NCBI GenBank assembly: GCA_026724425.1
Contig: JAIUCV010000346.1
Location: forward strand, 434,001 to 498,000
Length of the DNA stretch: 64,000 bases
Direction: 5' to 3'
Origin: Erythrophleum ivorense
Taxonomy: Eukaryota; Streptophyta; Magnoliopsida; Fabales; Fabaceae
Shown here: positions 45,146-57,152 of the stretch, piece after piece
How positions within the stretch are numbered: the stretch's first letter is position 1
Layout of the letters: each line of letters opens with the position of its first letter
The notes under the pieces: model-generated
What the model was told of the DNA's origin: nothing
The model's input: only the letters and a program-made list of their open reading frames with translations
Databases searched by the model: none
Translations under genes and position numbers: made by a program

Positions 45146-45990
45146 CCCAAAAAAAAACTCCTTATCTCAGTAACACTTTGTGGTCTTTCCCAGTTTAACA
45201 CTGCTTCAACTTTGTTGGGATCTACAAAGACCCCTTCCGTCGACACAACGTGGCCTAAAAATTTCACTTCCTTGAGCCAAAATTCACACTTGGATAGTTT
45301 TGTATAAAGTTTATACTCCCTTAACACCTGTAATACTATTATGAAATGCTCCTTATGCTCCTCTTCATTCTTAGAGTAGATGAGGATATCATCGATGAAA
45401 ACCACTACAAATTAATCCAAATAGGGTCTAAAGATCCTGTCATGTAGTCCATGAAAACTGCTAGGGCATTGGTTAACCCAAATGGCATGACCAAGAACTT
45501 ATAGTGCCCATATCTAGTACGAAATGCAGTCTTTGAAATATTCTTAGCTTAAACCCGTAACTGGTGGTAGCTTGATCTCAAATCAATTTTGGAGAAAATA
45601 GCTTCTCCAATCAGCTGATCAAGAAAATCATCAATTCGAGGTAAATGATACTTATTCTTGATAGTTACCTTATTCAGTTGACGGTAGTCGATACATAGTC
45701 TCATGCTTCCATCTTTCTTCTTCACAAATAATACCGATGATCTCCAGGGAGACACACTGGGCCTAATGAAGCCCTTATCCATCAGCTCCTCAATCTATTT
45801 CTTCAGCTCTGCCAACTCTAATAGAGACATCCGGTAGGGAGCTTTGGAAATAGGCTTCGTCCCGGGCACAAGATCAATGGAAAACTCCACTTCCTTCTCT
45901 GGAGGCAAACCTATCATCTTTTTAGGAAACACTTCAGGAAACTCACTAACTACTGCAATCTCATCCACTCCTTCCTCTACTTCTGCTTGA
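45146..45990 (-). pseudogene. pol: Reverse transcriptase, Tekay/Del-like element
   Basis: Read on minus: EFPEVFPKKMIGLPPEKEVEF, APYRMSLLELAELKK, then TAG at 45795-45797 in the same frame, DKGFIRPSVSPWRSSVLFVK, MRLCIDYRQLNKVTIKNKY, FSKIDLRSSYHQLRV and a stop (about 45547), HYKFLVMPFGLTNA, a one-base loss near 45450, a TAA in place of a Gln codon near 45413, then VVFIDDILIYSKNEEEHKEH, where the catalytic F-I-D-D box is intact (about 45375-45405). At least four independent lesions lie in ~850 bp. Confidence 0.9.
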
Positions 45991-46039
45991 ACAGAGAAAA
46001 ACACCATATAAGCTTGACAAACCTTGCGAATACATCTCT

Positions 46040-46459
46040 CAACTTGCACAGAGGATAACAATTTTGGTCTACTAGGAAGCCTAGGAGAGATCGGTAGGGA
46101 AACAGTCTTCCTCTTACAGTTAATGATGGCATTGTTTGCCGATAACTAGTCCATTCCCATGATAAGATCAATACCCTTCAGAGATAGACAAATCAGATCG
46201 ATGGTGGATGTCCTACCATCAAATTCAAGCACGCAATTTAAAGAAGCTTGGGAAGCTTTCACCAAAGCTCCAGTCTGTGTAGAGATAATTATATCAAATG
46301 ACATTTTATAAACATATAAGTTCAATTGCAGAACACAAGCATCAGATACAAAAGAATGCATTGCACCACAATAAAAAAGCTTCAATTTCAAAGCCTTGAT
46401 TGTGGTGGAGGGGGATTTTGAGGTGGTGGGTTAGAGTTGGTTCTATGGGTGTTCATCAT
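46040..46459 (-). pseudogene. gag-pol: Deleted gag joined to protease, Tekay/Del-like element
   Basis: The gag start is at 46459/46456 (MMNTHRTNSNPPPQNPPPPQ), a proline-rich opening usual for this clade, but only about 20 codons remain. The sequence then passes, through stops, directly into protease: KLFYCGAMHSFVS at about 46345-46385, where the D-S/T-G active site has become Y-C-G, so the catalytic Asp is lost. The rest reads LNLYVYKMSF, TIDLICLSLKGIDLIMGMD, then TAG replacing a Trp codon at 46147-46149, then LSANNAIINCKRKTVSL. The capsid and nucleocapsid parts of gag are absent. Confidence 0.85.
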
Positions 46460-46632
46460 TATTCTCCACTCCTATGTAAAACAACCAAACAACTAAAGAA
46501 AGTTTGAGTTGGAAAATACAACGTATGTAAATCTAAACTCAAACAAAAGGAAGTGCACATGCTGATATTTACTTGCCATGACCTCTAAACAAGAAAAGTC
46601 AAACAACAAACAAATGGCCACAGAACAACCGG

Positions 46633-46644
46633 GCTCTGATACCA
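46633..46644 (-). other. Primer-binding site (initiator tRNA-Met)
   Basis: Read on minus, TGGTATCAGAGC, four bases inside the 5' LTR end at 46649. It is the same primer type as in the Reina-like element. Confidence 0.9.
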
Positions 46645-46648
46645 AAAA

Positions 46649-48723
46649 TGTAACACTTACTCTAATAATGATTGGGCTAGGGACTCTGTCCCCTAAATAT
46701 ATGCCAAGTACCTATACAGTTATAAATCCTTGAGGCTTCGCCTCACGCTAGTTAATACTCATTTAAAAGGGCTCAGCCCTATTAAGCAACAATACCTGCT
46801 CAAGTTATTATATAACAATAAGGGCTCCACCCATTTTATTCAACTCAAACATAAGGACTCACAGTCCACATCTCGAGCATATATTAGAATATTTTAGGAA
46901 ATTAAATTCAAAGGTCTATAAGTATCAAACTGCTAGCTAAACAATGTTTTAAGGTCCAAAAATAGTAAAACCAAATAACAATGTCCTATGGTCATGGCAA
47001 AAAATAAATATTAACCCAGCATGAGCTCGAGGAGTACAAGAGCTAATAGCTCACTCCTCCGGTAACTTCCCTTACCTCCTATTCAATCCTTCACCTAAAA
47101 ATATTAAGAAAATGGGGAGAGCACTAACGTCTCAGTAACCCAGAGTCTTACCATGTGTATACAAACTAACAACCATGTCCAATTAATATACAATAGGTCT
47201 CAATACAAATCCAACATCACTATTATTAATTATTAACATAAAAGATCATAAGGTATAATTCAAAACAGTTATATGCACAACTTGATAAAATGCAATATGT
47301 GTAACCTCCCTTATTGCTCCGTCCAGCCTTATACCGCTGATTGAAGCCACAGCCTTATCCACGATCTGGCCCACACATTGAACTGACCAAAGCTACTCCA
47401 GTGCTCGAGATGTACCCGGCCAAAGGTACAGAACCCAAGCCCAGACTATGGCTCCCCTCCTTAAAAGACTAAACCAAGAGGTGTCACTGTCCCACGTTCT
47501 CCTTTACAAACCCGCCCAGGTAAGTATTGAGGAACGGGGCCCTACAAAAAGCTAACCACTGTGCGCGAGGTGGAGGCAAACCACATGGTCATCGTATCAT
47601 ATATATCTCACCAACATCTCCTTAACCCATCATTTATGCATGTCATATTTATCCAAAATTTATACGAGTATGCTTGAAAATTAAAAAACCCCATATAGTA
47701 TATCAAATAAGACTGACAAGCATGCTTGAAAGAAATATAATATTCTAAAATTTTACATCAATAATTTGAGCTCACATGCATGCTTGAAAATGAAAATATT
47801 ACATCAAAATTTTGTTATATCTGCAAGCATGCTTAATAGGATTCTAGCAATTCCATTAATTTCACAATCACTTACTTTTACCGTTTCATAATCCCATACA
47901 GCTTATTTACCTGTACCACGTTCAACAAGATAAACTTATTTATTTAATTAAAATTATAACAATAAACCAGTTTGCACACACATGAAAAAACCTCGAATTA
48001 CCTATTCTCTTTTGGCCAAGTAGTCACACGGCAAGAATATCAAAGCAGTAAGAGCTCTTAATGAAAATCTACAAAAGTCACACTTATACAAAAACACCAA
48101 TATATAATTCAAAACTACTTATCTATTATCCTAAACTACTCTAAGGTTACTCTAAAGCTACTTTAGAAACTTAAAAGTTATCATAGAGAATCTAAAATTC
48201 TCTTTTAAATCCATATTTCTTTATACTTTAATTAATTCATTAGAGTAGTCAATTTTATGTTAACTTAAATTTATAAAAGTTCTCAAATTCTTAAATCTTG
48301 ATTTTCTCATCTAAAATTTATAATTTACGTATATATATCTAATTAGTTTTTATTAATTCTATTGGCTATTAAAACTAACTTTAAGTTATCTTTCGGATAA
48401 TTTGAAATATTTTAAAATTAACTAAGGATATATATCTTATTAGTTATTATTATTATATTTTAAAATTCTATTAGCTATTAAAATTAACTTTAAGTTAACT
48501 CTCGAATAATTTGAAATATTTTAAAATTAACTAAATATATCTTATTAGTTTTTTTTTTACTTTTAAATTTTTGGCTCTTTAAATTATATATATATATTTT
48601 AATAAAATTTTAAATAGCTGAAAATTTGACTTTTCCCTTATCCTATCTTGTACCCTACTCTTTAGGCATAATATTTAATCTTATGTCCTTTTTAAAGTCA
48701 CTAACACTTTTTAGGATGTTACA
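46649..48723 (-). repeat. 5' LTR of the Tekay/Del-like element
   Basis: 2075 bp. It differs from the 3' LTR mostly by single-base changes and a short deletion near 48340-48350, where the first of the two TATTTTAAAATTCTATTGGC copies is shortened. Confidence 0.93.
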
Positions 48724-50727
48724 CTTGGAGTCATCATAATTTCATTCCCAAGGGCTTAGACCTAAATTGCTTCTTTAAGCTTTATTATGGAGCATACACT
48801 TCTATCACACCAACCAAGGTTTCTAAAATTTTTCCAAGCCTTTCTTTGGTGTTCTCTTATCATGTTTAGTCCATTTCTACCCTTAGAAAAATTTTAAAAC
48901 TCTCCCTAAGCACAAAACCAAGCTTGGCCGAGACATATGCTAGGTTTTAGGCCCATGAAGCTAGCTCTATTTTCTTGATAGAAATGACACATGTGAGGCT
49001 TTCTTGGCATCTCAAGAACCCATACACACTCATAGACAATTAAAAATATCACTAGAAAGCTTCATACATACTAAGGTGCAAAGGAAACCCTAGATTTTGG
49101 AATCTTGAAAAGTAATGGTTCTTTTTGGAATTTCTTTGCATCTACTTGTTCCTCACCCTTAAAAACCTAGGTTTCATACTTGGTTTGGATCAGATTTTGC
49201 TCCCTCTTACTTGTTCTATATGAGACCAAAAATGAGCTATGGAGAAACAAGAAGGAAGAAGCAAGGAAAGACATGGAAATACCTTGATTCCTTAGCCTTT
49301 TCAAGAGCTTTTTCCCTTATCTTCACTCCTCCTTGAAATTTCAAACTTCTCCCCCTTGAATAGGACTCAAAATAGATCCAAAACATGTATCAAAACCATA
49401 GGAAGAAAGAGGAGAAGAAGGAGAGAAAGTTCAAGGAAGGAAGGAGCAAGAAATTCTTTGATTTTCCTTACCTTTTCTTTGGTTTTTCTCCTCCCTTAAA
49501 GCTCCTCCTTTCATGCCACTTTTTGTAGAACTTCTCCCTGGTCTTGGACAAAATTTAGGTTGGCCAAATGTGAGGGATAAGTGAGGTGCCACCTATATAT
49601 AGCTAGAGATTCTTAAGGAGCTTTTTAAAATGTCAATTTTGCCCTTCATTCTTAGCTTTTTTGTTCAAGGCTCATTTCAACTCCTTTTTGAAAATCATCT
49701 TTTCTATTATAAAAATTAGGTTCTTTAACCTATAAATAGCTTTTGGAATAACTCAAATGCAGTCTAAAACCTTCCCGAATGAAAGGGTCAAAGTTCGAGA
49801 TCATCAACATTCTAAAATATTAATCGGAGAGGTTTTAATTGTTCTAGAGATTCCTATAGTTTTTAGGGCTCTTAGAATCCCAGGAAACTCAATTTTTTCA
49901 TTTAAAGATCCTTCTTTTGAGTTTTCTAAAAGTTACTCAAAATTGCAAAAATACTACTGCATTTTGTTAGAAATTTCTTTAGCCATTCCGGCCCTGGTTT
50001 CTAGGCATCATAAACCTTGATTTCCTGTTTTCTAATATTTAGAATTTTATGCAAATTTTATTTGACCTTAACTGATTCATTTTAGGGGACTCTCTTTTAT
50101 ATCTGGCCTATTTTTGTCATTTTTACAGAAATTGGGTGTTACATAATGTGATTGAGAAATATAAGATTAGGGATTTATAGATCCAATTATAAAAGAAAAT
50201 AAACACAATTGTAGGTCTAAGGAAACTAAAAAGTAGTGTCGTCTTTTTGTTGCTGAATGAAGTCTTCTTGGCTATAAATCTACAATAATGTTGGATAAAT
50301 CTAAAAGTTTTATTTCTTTTAATTGATATTCAAAGTTTTGATCTTTTTTGTTCTCTCTCTTTGTATGATTCTATTGTTGGTAAAGGAAGAAGGGAAGAAG
50401 AAGAAGAATGAAGAACTCCAACTTTGTCTCTCACTCTATGCTTTCTAAAGACTTTGAACCAAAATAAAGCTCTGGCTACTTTGCTTCACTGCTTGGCTAG
50501 GCGCTTAGGAGTGGGACCTTGGGTTAGGTGTTTAGTTTAATTAGGAAAAATAAAAAATAAAAAATAAATGGGCGAGCTCATAGGTTATGTGGGTTGGCCC
50601 ATATATTTAGTAAAGGAAGTGAGCTAAGTTAAAAATGATTGTATTAAAATTTTTTTTAAATAGTGGGCTAATTCAACCACCAAATTGATGGGTTAAACAA
50701 GTTAAACCCACTAGCTCTAATAGTTGC

Positions 50728-51234
50728 TACTATATTTATAAATTAACACCCTTATTGCAATCATTCACTCTTACTTGCATTTTGTTCCTTTAGTTCACAA
50801 AGTCAACCCAAAAGGAGTTTTATCTTTTAGCCATTGCAACATCAGTTCTTTTCATTGTAAGCTAGCTTCTAATGTTCCCAAAGAGTAATATTGAGGCCTT
50901 TCATAGAGTTTGTCCTTAGTATTCATATAATATTAAACACTTAATATTGTAGTCATTTATATTTTATCACATAATCTAAATTTTTCTTTGGTAAAAGTTT
51001 ATTTTTTTAATTTTTTAATATACATGTGAAGACTTAGTTTTAAATTATAGTTCAATGGAACATTAAATTTTTAACAAGAATTGCTTATTTATTAGAATAT
51101 AAATGTTCAATACTAAGGTATAGAGTAAATATTTCCCTTATCATGGCCATACAAATTACTTTGGCTAACTTTTTTGCCCCACATTTTAGGTGTTTTCAAA
51201 GATAAAGGCCTCTATAAAATTATGATAAGCTAAA
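50728..51234. other. Gene-less spacer
   Basis: AT-rich DNA between the hAT element and the next LTR. No frame, RNA gene or transposon border identified. Confidence 0.4.
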
Positions 51235-54200
51235 TGTAACATCCTCCTCCTAATAGGATTTACTAAACTATATTTACATAATTTTAAGACAAATCAACTA
51301 GGATTAGAAAACATTCAAAGGCTTGATAATGACCAAATAATGAAAGACTTAGTGAAATATAAATTTATAATACATAAAGAAAAATTGCTAAAATTTATGA
51401 GGAATTTTTAGAAATTTTTAAGAATTACTTGAAATTTTATTTTAATTATGAAATAGGAAGAAATTATGAACTATATTTTTAGAAACTCCCATAGCCAAAA
51501 AGGCCTTAAAAACATAAAAAAGATATTTAAGAAATAAAAATTTTTAGGTGAATTTTTAGAGTCAAAATATAATTATTAGAAGTTTAAGCTACATAGTCAT
51601 AATTTTAATTAGGATTAAATTATAATTTTAACTAGGACTAAGTGCAATTTTAACCTAGGTCAAAATGTAATTTTTCTCAAGGAAAGAATGTGATGACTCT
51701 ATCTTCTAATCATTGTAATTATAGTTAAATGCTCAAATAGTAATTAATGATTAAGGTTTGTAGTCGTTACATTTTATCATATTATGAAAATATGAGAAAA
51801 TTTGAATCTTAATGTTAGGGTCATCAATATACCACCATAAACAAAACAAAAATGTATAAAAGAAATCATACTACCATGAAGGGTTTATGATTCATCCATC
51901 CATCAGTTTCAACACACAATAACCTCCCACAAGTATTCTTATATCATTTCCTAGCATTACCATTGAAGAGACTGGGGTTTCTAGGCTAAAGGTAGGAGTT
52001 TAGGGTCTTACGCCGAGGCCCATACCTTCCCCGCCGCGGCTAAGTTGCTCTCTAGAATGGTTGGGCAAATTCTCGCGGCGAGTTGGACCTTCGTCACGGC
52101 AGAAATGCCTCCTGGAGCTACTGTTCTTGATCCCACGATTCTCGCCTCGGTGGAATATATTTGCGTCGCGGCAAGTTTTTGTTCTGTCACCCTATTGGGT
52201 GATTTTTCTTGATTTGCGCCGTGGCAAGATTTATCAGGCCGCGGCGCTTCTTGCCACTGTCACTCCCCAGACCAATTTTCTTCTCTTGCACCTCGCAGGA
52301 TTCATTATGCAGCGGCGCCCCTCGACTTTGTCACTCATCTGGCCACGACGAAGCCTTCTTAGCCGAGGCGTGACTCCTTCTTGTAGCTACACCTCTCAAA
52401 TTTCATCCCCTACACTCCAATTCCCATCTTAGGAACACTCTAGGACCACTTTCTCTCATTTTATATGACTCTAATGGTAGTTTCCTACCCTATTTACTCA
52501 TCTAACTCTCCATTTCCAATTCAAAACGTAGGTACTATATCCTAATTGCCCAACTATCTCATATTAGCAAATTCATAGATTAATGACAGCAAGAACACAT
52601 GCATTAGCAACAATTAACATCCCATGTACATTCCATAGAGATTTCATTCATCAATAGTTTATGTCCACATCTAATGCATCACATGACTACAATTCTCATA
52701 TCACAATTTCAACAAAACTATATATATGATGCTACAAGTTCATACATCAATATCCAATTGTAATGAGACCTAAATCCTTAATGGTTACATTTCAACCAAG
52801 CAAAATATGAACGCCTACACTTGGCAACATGAATACATGATGATGCTATATCATACGGAATACAAAATTTAGCATCTATACTAAATAAGTCAGCCTAAGT
52901 GTAGCCTTCTCCCCATATGTCGGAGCTCATGAATTTTTATCCATTTGCTTCCCCTTATCCTTACCCGAAGAACCTTTACCTGAAATGTTAATCCCATAAA
53001 ATGGGGTAAGATATAAATCTTAGTAACTAAGGCAATTCCATCATATATTTTAGTTTAATTAGCATATAAGCATAATTTCACATAAGCATCGAAAAAATAC
53101 CCGTTATATCAATAAATGAAGCAATTGGGCTATCATGATTACCATCCCATACTAGCAATCATATTTCCACATGTTAAAGGCCATTAACACCAGGAGAGGC
53201 CCGTCCACGGCACCTACTCGCCATTGAGTACAACCAAGGCTCAGTGCATCTGGGGTTTGATCATAACCCTGTGCCCGATCTAAGCACATGCACGGGTGGC
53301 AGCCGCACCACAGCTCCACCATGGACTCATAAGGTCCAATCACAATTCAACAGATAGCCAACCAATTCATTCAACATTTCAAATTATTCATGTACAGCAA
53401 CATATGAAATTAAATTAGATATATATATGGAATTAATATAAACCCGGTTACCTCACTTGTAGATAATTGCAACAGTCACCAATGGTGCAGAAATCTTCCT
53501 ATAACCATAGCATCATAGAATTACTACTCTAATTCATCATTAACAGTTGCAATCAGTACCCAAAGAATTTAAAATGCTAATGACTACCTAAGAATCACTT
53601 ACCCAGCCACTACAAGTCCCAAATTCAGATTGAAGTGTCATCTACCAGAAAAGGTCAATATTTCATCCAAAATCCTAATCAAATTCGTACAAAATTAATA
53701 CCCATATTATAATCAAGTCATTAGGGTCTCAAATCAGTAGAATTTCCTCAAAAAGAAGAGTTCATACCTATCTAACGACAGCCCTAACCTTAACCTACGA
53801 ATTTCATCAAGAAAATCCCCAAACACCCACATATCAGATTTTGGGTATGGTGAAAATACTCTAAATGAAAAACCAATCAGACCAAAATGAAGAGAAAGAT
53901 GAGAGGATTAAGTTATATAACTATTACCTTAGCTGATTTTGAGCTTAAAGGTGAGAAATGGTGGATTTATGCCAAGAACCCCAAAGTCTCCTTTAGACCT
54001 CCGGATTTTGAGATGGGTGTTTGTGTTTTAGCAAATGGAGAGGTGGCTAAAGCATTAGGGTTTAAGTTGGGTCAAATATGGGTTATGAGTTGCTCCAAGG
54101 TCCAACTCTATTTGGGCTTCAGATTTTAGCTTTGGTTAGGCCAATTTTGAGGTGTTGGGTTGTTGAAATCCAATTGGACCCAACCAAGTTTTAAGAACCC

Positions 54201-54513
54201 AAAGGTTTTGGACCTGCACAAGGGTTATTGGGCCAATTATAAAAGCCTATATAAGGTGGATCTCAGGCCTTTATCACATTGCATTATATTGGGCCTGCAC
54301 CTAGCTTATTGGGCCCCCATTAGCCTCTTATCATGATCTCCTATATTAATTTGGAGCTAGATGAAATTTCTCTCCCAATTAAGTCTTAAACCCATATTAA
54401 TAATTTATCTCTCTAAAATCTCCATTCACTTAACTTGCCCAATTATCTCATATTAATTATTCCTAATTAATCTAATCCATGATTAACACCTTAATTAATT
54501 ATGGGATGTTACA
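51235..54513 (-). mobile_element. Gypsy LTR (3.28 kb, likely solo), no matching TSD
   Basis: On minus it starts TGTAACATCCCATAATTAAT at 54513 and ends GAGGATGTTACA at 51235. The sense block (GTTACTAAGATTTATATC, ACATTTCAGGTAAAGG; 52975-53035) lies on minus. 52031-52373 carries GC-rich short palindromes in an AT-rich setting. The flanks CTAAA and AAGAA do not match, so the copy may be a recombinant or have an eroded TSD. It belongs to a different family from the 4837/7884 LTRs, because the palindromes lie downstream of the CAGGT block rather than near the 5' end. Open frames at 52061-52432 and 53887-54129 have no recognisable product. Confidence 0.65.
52031..52373. repeat. Array of GC-rich near-palindromes at ~20-22-bp spacing
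   Basis: CGCCGCGGC (52032), CTCGCGGCG (52072), CGTCACGG (52092), CTCGCCTCGG (52141), TGCGTCGCGGC (52162), TGCGCCGTGGC (52215), GGCCGCGGCGC (52238), GCAGCGGCGCC (52309), GGCCACGACG (52341) and AGCCGAGGCG (52361). Adjacent units often step by 20-23 bp. It is the only strongly GC-rich patch in tens of kb around it. Confidence 0.65.
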
Positions 54514-56481
54514 AAGAATGTTATAGAAATAACGATCCTTAAGAGTTAAGAATTTTGATATGTAGCTTTCCATAATTAGAAATAATTCTTATTACTAATA
54601 ATAAATAAATGGGTACCATTTTAGTTGCAAAACATTACAAATCAAAGGGAAAAGTCACTTAATTGGTAAAGAAGTTAGGAAACATAGTGAGAGAGGAAGA
54701 TATTCTAAGATTAACGGGGAGACAAATGGTATATTCCTTATTTATTCATCTCACTTTTGCTAGACTTAGAAAACACAAAGAGAAGAAGAGAGAATTGAAA
54801 GCTCAATGAATGCAAAAGAGAGAGAAAGAGCTAGAAAAGAAAGGAAAAAAGTAAAGTAAGAAGCAAAGGAAAGAGACATAGAATTCAAAAGCTTCATGGT
54901 AAAATTCTTCTCTTACTGAGAACCATTTTGTTGCTTCCTCTTTTCTACCCCTATCTTTACTTCTCTATTTCTCTTTACTAGTCTTTAATGGTGAAATTGT
55001 GGGTATACTCTTTGGTAATATTTAATGCTCTGAATGATGCTAATGCTCTATATGATGCCTTGGCTAAATGTAAATGTTTGTTTCAATCTTGAAAGTGCTC
55101 TTTTTCTTCATCATTTCCTTTAAGTTTTTGTATCTGTACACCATTATCCTCCTTCCCCTTACTTTCTCTCTCTATTGGGTATCTTATGAACTTATGTTTT
55201 GAATAATGGTTTGTGATCTATATTATGTTTTTATCGTTGTTAAACTTTAATATGATGATTGAAACGGTTATGGATGTCACTAAAGTTGAAAAACCCAAAG
55301 TCCTTCAGATAAACAATAACAAAATTTTAGAACCATTGAAGATGACATGGCATCACAATACCATACAAAGCTGGAAAAAAATGCAGAATGCTTAAGCAAA
55401 AGCCAAGGTACCACGAAACCAATAATAAAATGTTAAGGGAATTAAGATTTTATTGAGTAGTATGAGCCTCTTGTCTAATTGTATTATATCCTTGATACCA
55501 GGATATGCTACATTGTAATCCTTACACTTAGGCATTTTTTAGTTTGATGCACCTATTAAGATTAATGATCTCTATAAACTCTTTTAAAGAATGACTTTCA
55601 GTATGTATCCTGTAAGGGCCATCTATATGGAAATGCTTTAAGGCATTGTTAATACAAGCAGATAGGGTTATCAAGAAAATGATCTCCAAGAGATAGGGTT
55701 CTCAAAGAAAATGGTCTCAATGAGATATGATTCTAAGAGGAGATAGTCTCCATTAGTATAGATAAGGTTCTCAATGGATAAGAGTCCTTATAGGAGATGG
55801 TGTTTGATTGCTTTATAATGTGGATCCACCCTAGCAAGGTCTTAGTACCCTTATGTTTTATGTATAGCTTTGACACATGACATGACTTTATATGATATAA
55901 TATGTAGGATAAAGCGGGAATAGCATATCTTTCTTGATCATACTAAAAACCTAGATTATGCAATAAGTAGTATAGGATACTTGGTGCATAGCTTATGTTT
56001 TTGGGAACCTAGGTTCGTGATCAATGGAGTAGGACACTTGTTACAATGCCTACAAGAGTTTTACAAAAACACCATTTTCAAGAAATAAGTTTGCTATGTT
56101 CCCTTGCTCTTATGTTAAGTTAAAGGTTTGACAACCCTAACATTCTCAGAATGAATGATGAGCTATATAATTTATATGTTTTCTAATTTAGCTATTGACA
56201 TTAAATATTTTAGATTGATGCTTAGACTATATTATGATTAATTTATGACTTATGTAATTATATTGAAAAGTTCATGGATGGCCTAGATGTATGGCTTGGC
56301 ATTTATGAGGTCTTATGTTGTTGCCTTCACATGACTTGCTTGGTTTATATTATATGATGACATGCTTTTATTCAAATGTGTGTGATGTTATTACTTCTCA
56401 AGAAGTCTTTCTCTGTCTTCTATAACTTCTTCAGGATGGATAAAGGCATGATGTTCAACATAGCTCTAGTGTCCACTACTA
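54514..56481 (+). repeat. Probable LTR fragment, sense plus, no gene
   Basis: It has a purine-rich leader (54770-54900, many AGAGAGAAAGAG runs) followed by CTTCTCTTACTGAGAAC, and near 56400-56450 TTCTATAACTTCTTCAGGATGG, matching the leader and CAGG block order of sense-plus LTRs here (compare 8270-8360). The middle (55670-55800) has a short repeated phrase around GAGATAGGGTTCTCAA and GATAAGGTTCTCAATG. It is cut on the right by the CACTA MITE. Borders unresolved. Confidence 0.4.
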
Positions 56482-56973
56482 CACTACTAAAATGTTTTAC
56501 ACTAATGTACTCTTTGATATAGAGTAGCTTTAAATGTTTGACCATGAATTCTTCTTCCTTTTCAAACACTACCTTAGCCATGCTTCCTTTAGCTAAGCTT
56601 CTATGTCTACTTTTAACACTACGACTGAGGATTCTCTGGTTATGAATTTTTTGGAATCACACCTATCGCATTTTAGACATTAGGATAACTTTTGTGCTTC
56701 TTCTAATTTCTTTAGTTTTGGTAACATTTGGTTGCATCTTCAAAATGGTTGGTTTTAGGCTCTGTAGTGACTCCATTACTTTGGCGTCTAGCACATTCAC
56801 GACCAAAAATAGATACTTTGTGACAAGCATTTACCAATGGTTTTAAAAAATCATCATTAAATGAAACATTAGTGGCGGCCTTTTCAATGGTTAGCAAGCT
56901 GTTAAAAAATGAAGCAATTTTTGGTAGTTTTATTGTTAATTACTAGCAATTTTGTAACAGTTGATGATTGCAA

Positions 56974-57057
<84 letters not shown>

Positions 57058-57149
57058 TGGATATTTGTAGAAATTTGGCAATAGCTATTAATCACCAATA
57101 ACTGCCAAAAAATTGGCTCCCTAAAAAATCCCAATTTTTTGATATAGTG
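56482..57149. mobile_element. CACTA (En/Spm)-type MITE, 668 bp, TSD CTA
   Basis: Left terminus CACTACTAAAATG at 56482; right terminus TTTTTTGATATAGTG at 57149 (read inward, CACTATATCAAAAAATTGG). The exact 3-bp duplication CTA lies at 56479-56481 and 57150-57152, the size expected for CACTA transposons. Sub-terminal repeats of the TTGGCAATAGC / TAACTGCCAAAAAATTGG kind flank the right end. No transposase. Beyond CACTA the terminal match is only partial, so confidence is moderate. Confidence 0.6.
56973..57056. repeat. (AAT)n(ATT)n microsatellite, perfect inverted repeat
   Basis: About 18 AAT units run straight into about 10 ATT units, so the block folds on itself. It lies inside the CACTA-type MITE near its right end. 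Confidence 0.95.
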
Positions 57150-57152
57150 CTA

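Larger units (their letters stand above)
40876..48723 (-). mobile_element. Ty3/Gypsy chromovirus, Tekay/Del-like, 7.85 kb, gag deleted and pol broken
   Basis: The LTRs at 40876-42965 (2090 bp) and 46649-48723 (2075 bp) begin TGTAACAC and end GATGTTACA. The exact TSD CTTGG lies at 40871-40875 and 48724-48728. On the minus strand: tRNA-Met primer-binding site, a ~20-codon gag start, protease, RT, RNase H, integrase and a chromodomain, then the polypurine tract. Only ~190 bp separate the primer site from protease, so the gag core (normally over 1 kb) is missing. Long LTRs and this polypurine-LTR wording fit the Tekay/Del clade. The LTRs are very alike by eye while pol has about ten stops and several frameshifts, hinting that the parent copy was already defective. 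Confidence 0.93.
38798..50143 (-). mobile_element. Gypsy solo LTR (~3.5 kb) interrupted by a Tekay/Del-type element, TSD TAATG
   Basis: Starts TGTAACACCATAAGC at 38798 and ends AATTGGGTGTTACA at 50143. It is flanked by exact TAATG (38793-38797 and 50144-50148). After removing the Gypsy insertion (40876-48723 plus its TSD) it is 3493 bp. The left part carries tail blocks shared with the 4837 and 58307 copies (for example AAAATTCATAATTAATTCCAT near 39475, GAGATTCTAGAAATTCC near 40074, and the decayed 31-bp minisatellite near 40250-40400). The right part (48729-50143) holds the 5' portion, read on minus. An (AT)n run lies at 39856-39877 and a (CA)n run at 40514-40534. No coding sequence of its own; the frame at 49757-50020 is fortuitous. 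Confidence 0.85.
38420..50719. mobile_element. hAT-type non-autonomous element (~0.95 kb) split by nested LTR elements
   Basis: Left end TAGAGTTGTCAAATG at 38420; right end CACTAGCTCTA at 50719 (read inward, TAGAGCTAGTGGG). The 8-bp flanks are ATAATTGC (38412-38419) and ATAGTTGC (50720-50727), 7 of 8 identical; ten bases match with one difference if extended. Removing the inserted solo LTR (38798-50143 plus 5-bp TSD) leaves about 949 bp with no transposase. GGGTTGGCCCATATATTT and GTTAAACAAGTTAAACCC near the right end are typical of plant hAT relatives. Confidence 0.65.

Noticed and set aside
52061..52432. 123-codon plus frame over the GC-rich palindromes.
   Set aside because: It lies inside an LTR and is antisense to its inferred direction; no domain, and its length is explained by local GC-richness.
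53887..54129. 80-codon plus frame of soluble-protein-like composition.
   Set aside because: It lies within the 51235-54513 LTR near its 5' end on the opposite strand, with no recognisable homology.
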